Source of the DNA: DASWTL01 sp036402155
GTDB lineage: Bacteria; Bacteroidota; Bacteroidia; Sphingobacteriales; Sphingobacteriaceae
Reading direction: 5' to 3'
Length of the DNA stretch: 12,157 bases
Assembly (NCBI GenBank): GCA_036402155.1
Contig: DASWTL010000069.1
Coordinates: forward strand, 1 to 12,157
Shown: in pieces, positions 1 through 7,495 of the stretch
Numbering within the stretch: the first letter of the stretch is position 1
Layout of the letters: the number at the start of each line of letters is the position of its first letter
Translations under genes and position numbers: made by a program
Notes under the pieces: generated by a model
What the model saw: only the letters and a program-made list of their open reading frames with translations
Database searches by the model: none
What the model was told of the DNA's origin: nothing

Positions 1-1140
1 TACAACACGAAATCCGGTATTCTTTTTTCCCAGCGCATATTCAGAGTCGCTGATAATTAGTTCTGCCGAAGAATTGTTCAGGATATATTCCTGTCTGTCA
101 ATAGGATACTCAGGATCAATGGGCACATAGGCAGCTCCGGCCTTCATGATTGCATACATCCCAACGATCATGTTAAAACTGCGGGCGGCTATCAGACCAA
201 CGTTGCTCCCTTTTTTGACCCCAAGTTTCACCAGATAATTTGCCAGTCGGTTAGCCCGTTCATTAAGTTCCAGGTAACTGATACTAATGTTATCCTGCCT
301 TAAAGCAATATTTTCCGGAGTTTTCTCTACCTGCTCTTCAAACAGATCAGTTATGGTTTTTTTATTGGAATACGCTGTTATTGTATCATTAAACTCGTAA
401 AGGATGGCCTGTTTTTCTTCAGGAGCTAACATATTTAAACTGCCTGTTCTTTGGTCAGGAGTTTTCAATACAGATTCCAGTAACTGGACATAATGCCCCA
501 TCATTGCATGAATAGCTTCTTTATCATACCGTGAAACGGAATATTCTATAGTACCCTCCAGTCTGTCAGCCATATCCGTTAAGGTGAAAACGAGCTCACA
601 CTGAGAGCTTTCATAAAATGACATTAAAGACAAAGTTCCGGCATCCGCGCTATTTAACTTATCCTGAAAGATAAAAACTTCACTGAACGTTATATTCCCA
701 GAATTAATAGTCTCACTTTCATTCTTATTATCAGCTGCCGTTACTTCAGCTATTGGCAGAAGCTCAGATCTTAATTGTTGCAGTAACGTAATAAATGAAG
801 TTTCACCATTTATCGCTGATTGTGAAATCAACAAATTAGAATTCACCAACGTACCAATTGTTATTTCCTGGCGGCTGCTGTACCTATACAGCATTACTTT
901 AAATACGGCTAATAAGATAATATATAAGCTGGTGTCCTGTTTATTGCTAAACGATTGCAGTTCATCACGAACACTTTTCTTAAGTTTAAATGGCATAACA
1001 CCTCCTTTACACGCATTTAAAATCTCATTGCGATGGGCAGAGGTATGGAGTACTGTACTGAGCTTTTCTTTAGCGGAAACTTCGTTAGACAGCTCATTAT
1101 CAGGGTAATCAGGCCTATGGTCGATAAATGCTAATTTCAT
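1..1140 (-). CDS. Nonribosomal peptide synthetase, 5' part (half C domain + start of A domain)
   Basis: The gene starts at the ATG at 1138-1140 and stays open to base 1, giving the first 380 residues of a longer protein. An in-frame stop at 1150-1152 rules out an earlier start. Residues about 45-230 match the C-terminal lobe of a condensation domain: GGVMPFKL, then YIILLAVFKVMLYRYSS, then ITIGTLVNSN. The N-terminal lobe with the catalytic HHxxxDG motif is absent. An adenylation domain starts near residue 263 (LFEEQVEKTPENIAL), with core A1-like ISYLELNERANRLA and A2 MKAGAAYVPIDPEYP; A3 and the substrate-binding pocket lie outside the window, so the amino acid cannot be predicted. In the family, A domains activate an amino acid as an adenylate and load it on a carrier protein. 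Lacking the active site, the half C domain is unlikely to catalyse condensation, so this is probably a starter module. The gene follows a phosphopantetheinyl transferase after 56 bases, probably in one operon. Confidence 0.9.
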   Translation of the reverse strand, partial: MKLAFIDHRPDYPDNELSNEVSAKEKLSTVLHTSAHRNEILNACKGGVMPFKLKKSVRDELQSFSNKQDTSLYIILLAVFKVMLYRYSSRQEITIGTLVNSNLLISQSAINGETSFITLLQQLRSELLPIAEVTAADNKNESETINSGNITFSEVFIFQDKLNSADAGTLSLMSFYESSQCELVFTLTDMADRLEGTIEYSVSRYDKEAIHAMMGHYVQLLESVLKTPDQRTGSLNMLAPEEKQAILYEFNDTITAYSNKKTITDLFEEQVEKTPENIALRQDNISISYLELNERANRLANYLVKLGVKKGSNVGLIAARSFNMIVGMYAIMKAGAAYVPIDPEYPIDRQEYILNNSSAELIISDSEYALGKKNTGFRVV

Positions 1141-1196
1141 ATTTCGCGGTCATGCGGGATAGTATGATCGTTGGTAAATGTTTCACTGGTATGCTT

Positions 1197-1967
1197 TTAA
1201 CAAAATGCATCGGCTGTTTGGCTGATGAACTGCCTGAACCTAAGCTCGCGGCTGCTTTTCAAATATGCAATACTGCCTGTATGCTGATCGTCAACAACAA
1301 AATTGCTAACACGCCAGTGCTGACTATTGTTTATTAATTCAGCAGAAACAGCATGTTTACCATCCAAACATGGTACAGATCTGATATCATCATTTAAACC
1401 TTTTGAGGTTGCCTTAAGCAATGCCTCTTTACGGGTCCATAATTTAAAAAAAGTCTTATCAGGGCTTTTCTGCCTTTTCAGATACCGTATTTCCTTCGCA
1501 TTAAAGGCAATTTCGATAATCTCATTAATATTCAGATCGGTTTCATACCGCTCTATATCAATCCCCACCGGGCTATCCGAAACAGCAATTAAAATATACT
1601 CGCCGGAGTGCGACAAGTTGAAATGCATGGAAATATCATTATCCATTTTTAAAACCGGTTTCATATTAACCCCGAGTGTGAAATCTAATGTTTCAGGATT
1701 CTTATTTAGATAGTCTCCCAGCAACATTCTCAACATAGCTTTGCCAATGATAAACTTGTATTTATCCGTTTCATGATAAAACAATGCCGATTTGCTTTTT
1801 TCTTCGGGATTAAGAATTTCGTAAAGTTCCGGGAGCCGATGAATGCAGGAAGGGAAATGAAGTCGCCAGATTTCAACCACACCAGGATCTAATATCGCTT
1901 CTGGCTTACCATTTTCCCATACGGCTACATCAGCCTCTTCAAAAAACACGTATGGTTGTAGATGCAT
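1197..1967 (-). CDS. 4'-phosphopantetheinyl transferase, Sfp/Gsp type
   Basis: This cytoplasmic enzyme is expected to move the phosphopantetheine arm of CoA onto a serine of carrier proteins. The protein has 256 residues from the ATG at 1965-1967. An in-frame GTG at 1971-1973 would add two residues and is the only other start before a stop at 1992-1994. Family motifs are in order: KPVL (103-106), NLSHS (117-121), GIDIE (135-139), and FFKLWTRKEALLKATSKGL (173-191). Asp137, Glu139 and Glu181 are the expected Mg2+ ligands, and Lys185 falls in the CoA-binding segment. The length fits the two-lobed Sfp class rather than the short AcpS class. The position directly upstream of an NRPS gene, same strand, suggests it serves that synthetase. 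No strong ribosome binding site is visible, as is usual in Bacteroidota. The family assignment is firm; carrier specificity is inferred from context. Confidence 0.95.
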   Translation of the reverse strand: MHLQPYVFFEEADVAVWENGKPEAILDPGVVEIWRLHFPSCIHRLPELYEILNPEEKSKSALFYHETDKYKFIIGKAMLRMLLGDYLNKNPETLDFTLGVNMKPVLKMDNDISMHFNLSHSGEYILIAVSDSPVGIDIERYETDLNINEIIEIAFNAKEIRYLKRQKSPDKTFFKLWTRKEALLKATSKGLNDDIRSVPCLDGKHAVSAELINNSQHWRVSNFVVDDQHTGSIAYLKSSRELRFRQFISQTADAFC

Positions 1968-2110
1968 TAACACAGATTCTTTATGGTAGCATTAAATCAG
2001 CGTGGTTATCCTACCACTTAAATTATTTAACACTTATTTATGCCGGATGTTTTAATCCGAATAAAACCAAAAGAAAATTAACTTATCTGGATCAAACAGC
2101 TGATTACCAA

Positions 2111-2145
2111 TAACAAAAACCCAACTTGATCGAATGAAGTCGGGT
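2111..2145 (-). terminator. Rho-independent terminator of the 120-aa gene
   Basis: Read on the minus strand, 2137-2145 (ACCCGACTT) pairs with 2119-2127 (AAGTTGGGT) as nine base pairs with one G:U, around a nine-base loop. A T-run follows (TTTTTGTT, 2119-2112, sharing its first T with the stem). It lies about 27 bases past the stop at 2172, so it should separate this gene from the downstream phosphopantetheinyl transferase. Confidence 0.75.
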
Positions 2146-2171
2146 AAACAGGAAATAAATTTTATAAAAAT

Positions 2172-2534
2172 TTAAGACACTATCTGTAAACTTGGAGAAA
2201 TAGACATAATGTGTCCGATCTCTTTTGATGAAAGTTTTTTCTTTGTTTTCAATACACAGGCAACAGAAAGGTTTATCTCAGGAATTTCAAGCTCAAGGAT
2301 CTCGCCTTCAAACATTTTACTCAATGTTAAAATAACAACCTCCGCCTCCTTGCATTTGTTCCTTAAGTAAATCTCCCTTTGTTCCATTGAAGAATCACTG
2401 TATTCCTCAGAATACACCCCAATCAAAGGATTATAAGTGACCGTAGTAGTTAAAAGCTTCGGCTCTGTATGCCCTGAGGATACCAGAGAATTTAAATCAA
2501 CTTCAAATTTATTAACAGGTTTCATAGTATGCAT
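2172..2534 (-). CDS. Hypothetical protein, 120 aa, next to NRPS locus
   Basis: I do not recognise this family. The protein is 120 residues, soluble, with no signal peptide or membrane segment. The start is the ATG at 2532-2534; a second ATG three codons in (2523-2525) is equally possible. The N-terminal third is polar and Ser/Thr-rich (LVSSGHTEPKLLTTTVTYNP). A middle charged stretch follows (SSMEQREIYLRNKCKEAE), then alternating hydrophobic residues that look like beta strands (AEVVILTLSKMFEGEILELEIPEINLSVACVL) and a Lys-rich turn before the C-terminus. It reads as a real gene because it has a clean stop followed by a terminator, a good promoter-like box about 58 bases upstream, and no competing reading frame. 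It is upstream of the transferase/NRPS pair on the same strand but appears to be a separate transcription unit, so a link to peptide synthesis is only positional. Confidence 0.65.
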   Translation of the reverse strand: MHTMKPVNKFEVDLNSLVSSGHTEPKLLTTTVTYNPLIGVYSEEYSDSSMEQREIYLRNKCKEAEVVILTLSKMFEGEILELEIPEINLSVACVLKTKKKLSSKEIGHIMSISPSLQIVS

Positions 2535-2591
2535 AGGTACATGCCATTTAAGTTTTTCGGGTTAGTCTACGAATTTAAAACGAAGTAGTTA

Positions 2592-2599
2592 CAAAACTA
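2592..2599 (-). promoter_or_regulatory. Candidate -7 box for the 120-aa gene
   Basis: On the minus strand this reads TAGTTTTG, an exact match to the Bacteroidota sigma-ABfr -7 consensus TAnnTTTG. It lies 58 bases before the start codon. The upstream -33 element is poor: only a T-rich run at 2615-2618 rather than TTTG, at a shorter spacing than usual. Confidence 0.4.
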
Positions 2600-2691
2600 T
2601 CTACTAAAAGTAATAAAATTTTAAGAATTCCAAGTAATTTAACTGTCAATAAATTTTTTTTGATAAATAAGTACGGTATAGAATTTTACTG

Positions 2692-3870
2692 TTATTCTAC
2701 CGATTTCCTTTTAGACTTTTCCCAGGCGGCGGACTGTTGACCCTTATAAAACCGTATGGTTCCGGCAATTACAGCATAGTTCATCATGGTAAAATAGAAT
2801 GGAATAAAGGCAATTTTAAGCTTGATTTTCTTTCTTTCAAGTATCCATCCTACAAAAGATGCAATATAAAACAGGATCTGGAGGGCCAGTGTAACCAGGT
2901 AAAGATTATTCTCCGGATATTTAATACAGATTGCGATATTTAAAAGAAACATCAGGATCATAAGCCATGGAGTAACCGTCCATCTTAAAACACGATGACT
3001 GATATATTGAAAGGTCAGCAACGGATAAACGAATGGATTGGCAGCACGTTTTAACCTGTAAATAGACTGGATACCACCGGCTGCAATTCTGATCTTCCTC
3101 TTCAGCTCCTCCGAAGTATCTGCAGATGCGGTTTCGACAGCATAAGCGCCAGGCTCGTAAGCAATGATATATCCTTTCTCCGCAATCCTCATAGCTATCA
3201 TATGATCATCAATAATGGTATCAGACTCCACCGGTTCATACAATGCCGTCCGTATACTGAACAGTTCGCCGGCAGCGCCAACATTTGAATATAAGTCATA
3301 ATCCCACTTCTTCAGCGCCGATTCATATTTCCAGTAAAAACCTTCTCCTGCCGAACTGGCATCCGCCGAAGCGTCAACTACAATTTTCTTTTCCCCGGCT
3401 ACCGCTCCCACTTTAGGATTCTGATAGTGCTTAACCAATAAAAGTAGTGCCTCCTTATTCAAAAATGTATTAGCATCTGTAAAAACGGTGATCTCACCTG
3501 AAATTTGTGGGATCACCCGCTTAATAGCAGCCATTTTACCCGCTCTTGTATTTTCATGAAACAACTTCACCTCAGAAAACTTTCCAACTATCTCCGGGGT
3601 GTTATCTGAAGATCCGTCAGTAACAAAGATCAGTTCAAGTTTATTCTTAGGATAATTAAGCTGTAAACAATTTTGAATTTTTGCTTCAATAATATCTTCC
3701 TCATTATAAGCGGCTACCAGTATAGATACCGAAGGATATTCTGCATTAATATGATGTTCAACGGGCTTTACGAAGAGCTGCTTGATGCTTTTAAGAATGT
3801 ATAACAAAATACCGTAGCCTAAAAAAGTGTACAATATGATAAAAAAGCAAATCCAAAAGGTTAAAATCAT
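2692..3870 (-). CDS. Membrane-bound family 2 glycosyltransferase (processive polysaccharide-synthase type)
   Basis: The 392-residue protein starts at the ATG at 3868-3870. It has one N-terminal membrane helix (about 4-27), a cytoplasmic GT2 domain (about 45-275) and roughly three C-terminal helices (about 300-317, 322-342, 354-372). Visible GT2 elements are VAAYNEE (52-58), TDGSSD (84-89), the metal-site motif FTDAN (130-134), the acidic IIDDHM (219-224) as likely catalytic base region, and a Q..YR element (268-272) resembling the QxxRW signature of processive synthases such as those for PNAG, hyaluronan or cellulose. It would transfer sugars from a nucleotide donor to a growing glycan at the inner membrane; sugar identity cannot be read from sequence. 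The start is 100 bases from that of a divergently transcribed secreted hydrolase, suggesting a shared control region. A role in exopolysaccharide or glycolipid synthesis is inferred. Confidence 0.9.
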   Translation of the reverse strand: MILTFWICFFIILYTFLGYGILLYILKSIKQLFVKPVEHHINAEYPSVSILVAAYNEEDIIEAKIQNCLQLNYPKNKLELIFVTDGSSDNTPEIVGKFSEVKLFHENTRAGKMAAIKRVIPQISGEITVFTDANTFLNKEALLLLVKHYQNPKVGAVAGEKKIVVDASADASSAGEGFYWKYESALKKWDYDLYSNVGAAGELFSIRTALYEPVESDTIIDDHMIAMRIAEKGYIIAYEPGAYAVETASADTSEELKRKIRIAAGGIQSIYRLKRAANPFVYPLLTFQYISHRVLRWTVTPWLMILMFLLNIAICIKYPENNLYLVTLALQILFYIASFVGWILERKKIKLKIAFIPFYFTMMNYAVIAGTIRFYKGQQSAAWEKSKRKSVE

Positions 3871-3920
3871 GTTTAGTGTTAAAATTAATCGCCTCAGCGC
3901 CGGTAAAATTGTTTGATAAC

Positions 3921-3948
3921 TTGTTAAAATCCTTAAAGAAATAAATTG
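3921..3948 (+). promoter_or_regulatory. Candidate promoter of the first hydrolase gene
   Basis: TTG at 3921-3923 and TAAATTG at 3942-3948 are 18 bases apart, resembling the Bacteroidota pattern TTTG-N19-TAnnTTTG with one deviation in each box. The -7-like box ends 22 bases before the ATG at 3971. It lies in the 100-base divergent region shared with the glycosyltransferase. Confidence 0.35.
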
Positions 3949-3970
3949 ACATCATAAGCATTGCTAACCT

Positions 3971-5572
3971 ATGAAAATCAGCACATTACTTTTTTTTATT
4001 CTTTTTATATTTCCAAAATGCTTTAATAATTTCCAAACATCTGCCAGCAATCAAACCGACTATGTAAACCGTAATAAAATTGAAAGTAACATCAAGCTTA
4101 AAGATATGTTTGGTGTGAATGCTTATGAATGGGATTTTTTACAGGATCCAAATAATCCTACCATCGGCTCCAGGATTTTTGAACCTAAAATGTCACTGAT
4201 CAAAAACTTTAGCGGGGTACGTCATTATATGGATTGGTCAAAGATTGAAGACAGTCCTGGTAATTATACATTTAACCCTACACGCCGGGGTGGCTGGAAC
4301 TATGATGCCATTTATGAAAGATGCAAAAAAGAAGGAATTTTAGTGTTAAGCTGCCTGAAGGAGGCGCCCGACTGGCTTTATAACACCTATCCAGAAGGGC
4401 AGCGTGATGCCAATAACGTTCCTGCTCCTTACGGGTCAAACCTGGAAGATCCGGCTTCCTATATTGCGCAGGCAAAAGCTGCCTTTCAGTTTGCTGCCCG
4501 GTACGGCGCCAATAAAAACGTTAACCCTGCATTAGTAAAAGTTAATAGTACACCTCGGTGGACAGATGATCCTGTTAATGAGGTTAAGATCGGGATGAAC
4601 CTGATTAAGTATATCGAGGCGGATAATGAACGCGACAGGTGGTGGTTAAAAGATAAGCGGGGATATCAGTCGCCACAACAGTATGCTGCCCATTTATCAG
4701 CATTTTATGATGGTCACAAAGGTAAGTTAGGAAAGAATGTTGGTGTTAAAACCGCTGACCCGTCTATGAAGGTGGTTATGGGCGGACTTGCGAAAGCTGA
4801 TGCAGGATATGTAAAAGAAATGATTGAGTGGTGTAAGGAAAACCGCGGATTCAGACCTGATGGTTCTGTTGACCTATGCTTTGATGTAATTAACTATCAT
4901 CTTTATTCTAATGATAATAAGTCAAGCCAATGGGGAGATGCTACCAGGGGGATGGCTCCCGAATTAAGTGAAATAGGTAAAGTGGCTGATGAGTTTGTTC
5001 AATTATCTAAAAATTACGCTAATGGAATAGATGTATGGGTGACTGAAGCAGGCTATGATGTTAACCCGGGAAGTCCGCAGCGAGCAATTGCCATAGGAAG
5101 TAAGACCGCACTGTTAACCCAGGCCGACTGGATATTACGTTCTTCATTGCTGTATGCAAGGCATGGCATTAAAAAAGTATTCTATTACCAGTTATTTGAT
5201 GATAATTCAGCCAACCCTATTCAATATGCTTCATCCGGATTAGCGCATGGGCTGAAAAGACGACCGGCAGCCGATTTTATTTACCAGGCTAATAACCTAA
5301 TGGGAAATTACACGTATAAGGAAACCATTAGTAATGACCCGTTGGTAGATGTCTATGTCCTGGAAAATAAAAAAATGTATATCCTGGTTACACCCGATGA
5401 AAAAAATCGAACCACCAGTTATGAACTTAATTTGCCGGGAATGTTAAATGCAACTGTCTACGAGCTCCAACCCGGTTCAGATGATATGAAATCAAAAAAA
5501 GTAAGGGTTACAGGCGGACAACTAAAAGTAATTGTAACAGAAACTCCGGTATTCGTACAGGCCAATGAATAA
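3971..5572 (+). CDS. Exported clan GH-A-like glycoside hydrolase, copy 1
   Basis: The protein has 533 residues with a hydrophobic N-terminal signal (about 4-16). The residues around Cys17 (FPKC) do not form a good lipobox, so cleavage by ordinary signal peptidase near TSA-SNQ seems more likely. The body resembles a (beta/alpha)8 barrel of clan GH-A, close in style to GH5/GH39-type enzymes. YIEADNERDRWW places Glu220 as probable acid/base (NER where many families have NEP), and WVTEAGYD places Glu359 as probable nucleophile. Residues from about 440 to the end look like the C-terminal beta-sandwich common in these enzymes (PLVDVYV, MYILV, YELNLPG, TETPVFV). It is about three quarters identical by eye to the next gene. 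I cannot assign a CAZy family or substrate. Being divergent from a GT2 glycosyltransferase suggests that it trims or releases the glycan made there, but export for nutrient glycan degradation is equally possible. Confidence 0.8.
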   Translation: MKISTLLFFILFIFPKCFNNFQTSASNQTDYVNRNKIESNIKLKDMFGVNAYEWDFLQDPNNPTIGSRIFEPKMSLIKNFSGVRHYMDWSKIEDSPGNYTFNPTRRGGWNYDAIYERCKKEGILVLSCLKEAPDWLYNTYPEGQRDANNVPAPYGSNLEDPASYIAQAKAAFQFAARYGANKNVNPALVKVNSTPRWTDDPVNEVKIGMNLIKYIEADNERDRWWLKDKRGYQSPQQYAAHLSAFYDGHKGKLGKNVGVKTADPSMKVVMGGLAKADAGYVKEMIEWCKENRGFRPDGSVDLCFDVINYHLYSNDNKSSQWGDATRGMAPELSEIGKVADEFVQLSKNYANGIDVWVTEAGYDVNPGSPQRAIAIGSKTALLTQADWILRSSLLYARHGIKKVFYYQLFDDNSANPIQYASSGLAHGLKRRPAADFIYQANNLMGNYTYKETISNDPLVDVYVLENKKMYILVTPDEKNRTTSYELNLPGMLNATVYELQPGSDDMKSKKVRVTGGQLKVIVTETPVFVQANE

Positions 5573-5705
5573 TTGATAAAATTATTATCTTTCGAATCCC
5601 CAAAAAATATGAAATAATTACTTTTATCCTGGTAATTTTATTTCGATACCGAGTCTCACAATTTCCTGATAATTAATAATTAATACATACAAATTAATCG
5701 ACAAA

Positions 5706-5730
5706 TTGTTTTAAAATAGTTGTATCTTTT
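5706..5730 (+). promoter_or_regulatory. Weak candidate promoter of the second hydrolase gene
   Basis: TATCTTTT at 5723-5730 matches seven of eight positions of TAnnTTTG and lies 39 bases before the ATG at 5770. A TTG at 5706 could serve as the upstream box, but the spacing (14 bases) is shorter than usual. The rest of the 197-base gap is AT-rich with three copies of ATTAAT near 5672-5698. No convincing terminator for the first hydrolase gene is visible there. Confidence 0.22.
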
Positions 5731-5769
5731 TTATACTCGCCGCGTACATTGGGGTATTTAAATACATTT

Positions 5770-7377
5770 ATGCAACTATCTAAAAGACTCATCCCGGCAG
5801 TAGCGGCTATAGCTTTATTCGCTTCCTGCAAAAAAGACCTGGAACGACTTAGTCAAACTGGAAAACCTATTGAGGAAAATGTAAAAATTGAAAAGGGCAT
5901 CAAGCTCATTGACATGTTTGGTATTAATACCTATGAATGGAACTTCCTTCAGGACCCCAACAATCCGGCGGAAGGATCCAGGATCTTCGAACCAAAAATG
6001 TCATTAATTAAAAATTTCAGTGCTGTACGCCATTATATGGACTGGGAAAAAATTGAAGATACTCCCGGTAGCTACACATTTAATCCAACACGCAGAGGCA
6101 GCTGGAATTATGATGCGATATATGAAAGATGTAAGCAAGATGGCATTGTAGTACTCAGTTGTTTAAAAGAACCACCTCACTGGCTTTATAACACCTACCC
6201 CGAGGGTCAAAGAGATGCTAATAACGTTCCTGCTCCTTACGGATCTGACCGTGAAGACCCGGCATCATACATTGCACAGGCAAAAGCTGCTTTTCAATTT
6301 GCTGCCAGATATGGCGCAAACAAAAATGTGGATCCGGCCCTGGTGACTGTTAATTCAACTCCCAGATGGACCGCAGATCCTATAAATGAAGTTAAGATCG
6401 GGTTGAACCTGATTAAATATATTGAAGGTGATAATGAACGTGACAGATGGTGGGTTGGTGACAGAGCGTATCAATCCGGGCGGGAATATGCAGCACACCT
6501 GTCAGCATTTTATGATGGTCATAAGGGAAAATTAGGTAAGAATGTGGGCGTTAAAACAGCCGACCCTTCCATGATTGTTGTAATGGGCGGTCTGGCAACA
6601 CCTAGTGTAGCTTACGTTCGGGAAATGATCCAATGGTGCAAAGAAAACAGGGGATATAAAGCTGATGGTTCCGTTGACCTATGCTTTGATATTATCAACT
6701 ATCATCAATATTCCAATGACGCTGACAAACCAGGTCAGTGGGGATATGCTACCAGAGGACTTGCACCAGAAGTAAGCAGCCTTGGAGCAAAGGCATTAGA
6801 ATTTGCTGCATTAGGAAAAGAATATGGGTTGGATACCTGGGTTACAGAGACAGGTTATGATGTGGGACCATATACTCCGCAACGCGCAATTCCAATCGGT
6901 GAAAAATCGGCATTAATAACACAGGCCGACTGGTTGTTAAGAACCTCATTATTATATGCCAGAAGCGGTATCAATAAGGTATTCTTTTATCAATTATTTG
7001 ATGATACTGATGAGACCTCACATGTTCAGTACAGCACATCAGGACTTGTTACAAACTCCTTAAAGCGCAGACCAGCATCTGATTACATCTACCAGGCAAC
7101 TAAATTAATGGGCAACTATGTATATAAAGAAACAGTAAGTAAAGACCCTCTGGTTGATGTTTATGTATCTGGTGGAAAAAAAATGTATATTCTGACTATT
7201 CCTGATGAAATAAACCGGAAAGGCAGCTATGAGTTAACATTACCTGGTTCAAAAAATGCCAATATATATTATCTGCAACCCGGATCTGATGATATGAAAC
7301 TGGTTAAAGTTCCTACCCAGGGCGGTAAAGTTACTATTGAAGTTACAGAAACTCCGGTTTTTGTACAGGCGGAATAA
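5770..7377 (+). CDS. Lipoprotein clan GH-A-like glycoside hydrolase, copy 2
   Basis: The start is taken at the ATG at 5770, giving 535 residues. An in-frame TTG at 5749 would add seven residues, but the ATG places a classic lipoprotein signal at the N-terminus: basic SKR, hydrophobic core, FASC with the lipidated Cys20. The mature protein should therefore be membrane anchored, unlike its neighbour. The catalytic barrel repeats the first copy, with probable acid/base Glu223 (GDNERDRWW) and probable nucleophile Glu360 (WVTETGYD), and the same C-terminal beta-rich domain ending in TETPVFV. The proteins align almost without gaps, one short deletion being near the RWW motif (GDRAYQS against KDKRGYQS). 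Both copies keep all the apparent active-site residues, so neither looks degenerate. The gene is followed by a strong terminator and could be transcribed alone or with copy 1. Substrate unknown. Confidence 0.82.
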   Translation: MQLSKRLIPAVAAIALFASCKKDLERLSQTGKPIEENVKIEKGIKLIDMFGINTYEWNFLQDPNNPAEGSRIFEPKMSLIKNFSAVRHYMDWEKIEDTPGSYTFNPTRRGSWNYDAIYERCKQDGIVVLSCLKEPPHWLYNTYPEGQRDANNVPAPYGSDREDPASYIAQAKAAFQFAARYGANKNVDPALVTVNSTPRWTADPINEVKIGLNLIKYIEGDNERDRWWVGDRAYQSGREYAAHLSAFYDGHKGKLGKNVGVKTADPSMIVVMGGLATPSVAYVREMIQWCKENRGYKADGSVDLCFDIINYHQYSNDADKPGQWGYATRGLAPEVSSLGAKALEFAALGKEYGLDTWVTETGYDVGPYTPQRAIPIGEKSALITQADWLLRTSLLYARSGINKVFFYQLFDDTDETSHVQYSTSGLVTNSLKRRPASDYIYQATKLMGNYVYKETVSKDPLVDVYVSGGKKMYILTIPDEINRKGSYELTLPGSKNANIYYLQPGSDDMKLVKVPTQGGKVTIEVTETPVFVQAE

Positions 7378-7402
7378 CACAGGTTTTAATTTTAGAATAA
7401 TA

Positions 7403-7440
7403 AATGAACCCGCTTTTAATAGGCGGGTTCATTTTTTTTA
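7403..7440 (+). terminator. Strong rho-independent terminator after hydrolase copy 2
   Basis: An 11-bp perfect stem (7403-7413 with 7423-7433, AATGAACCCGC / GCGGGTTCATT) has a nine-base loop and runs directly into eight T residues (7432-7439). It lies 25 bases past the stop at 7377 and ends the hydrolase transcription unit before the next gene. Confidence 0.92.
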
Positions 7441-7495
7441 TTAGTGGCATTTTTTTTGATAATTGAATTAACTACTTATCAAAAACAATACACCT

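Noticed and set aside
1128..1713. Plus-strand frames opposite the phosphopantetheinyl transferase
   Set aside because: They are antisense to a gene with all its family motifs and show no recognisable protein features.
2674..2702. Imperfect hairpin CGGTA...TACCG over the glycosyltransferase stop codon
   Set aside because: Only five outer pairs hold before mismatches, and no T-run follows on the minus strand, so it is not a convincing terminator.
5573..5640. Possible terminator after hydrolase copy 1
   Set aside because: The only complementary arms are AT-only, seven bases long and far apart; read-through into copy 2 is as likely.
5749..5769. TTG start extending hydrolase copy 2 by seven residues
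   Set aside because: The ATG at 5770 gives a textbook lipoprotein signal with Cys20; the extension adds GYLNTF before it with no benefit.
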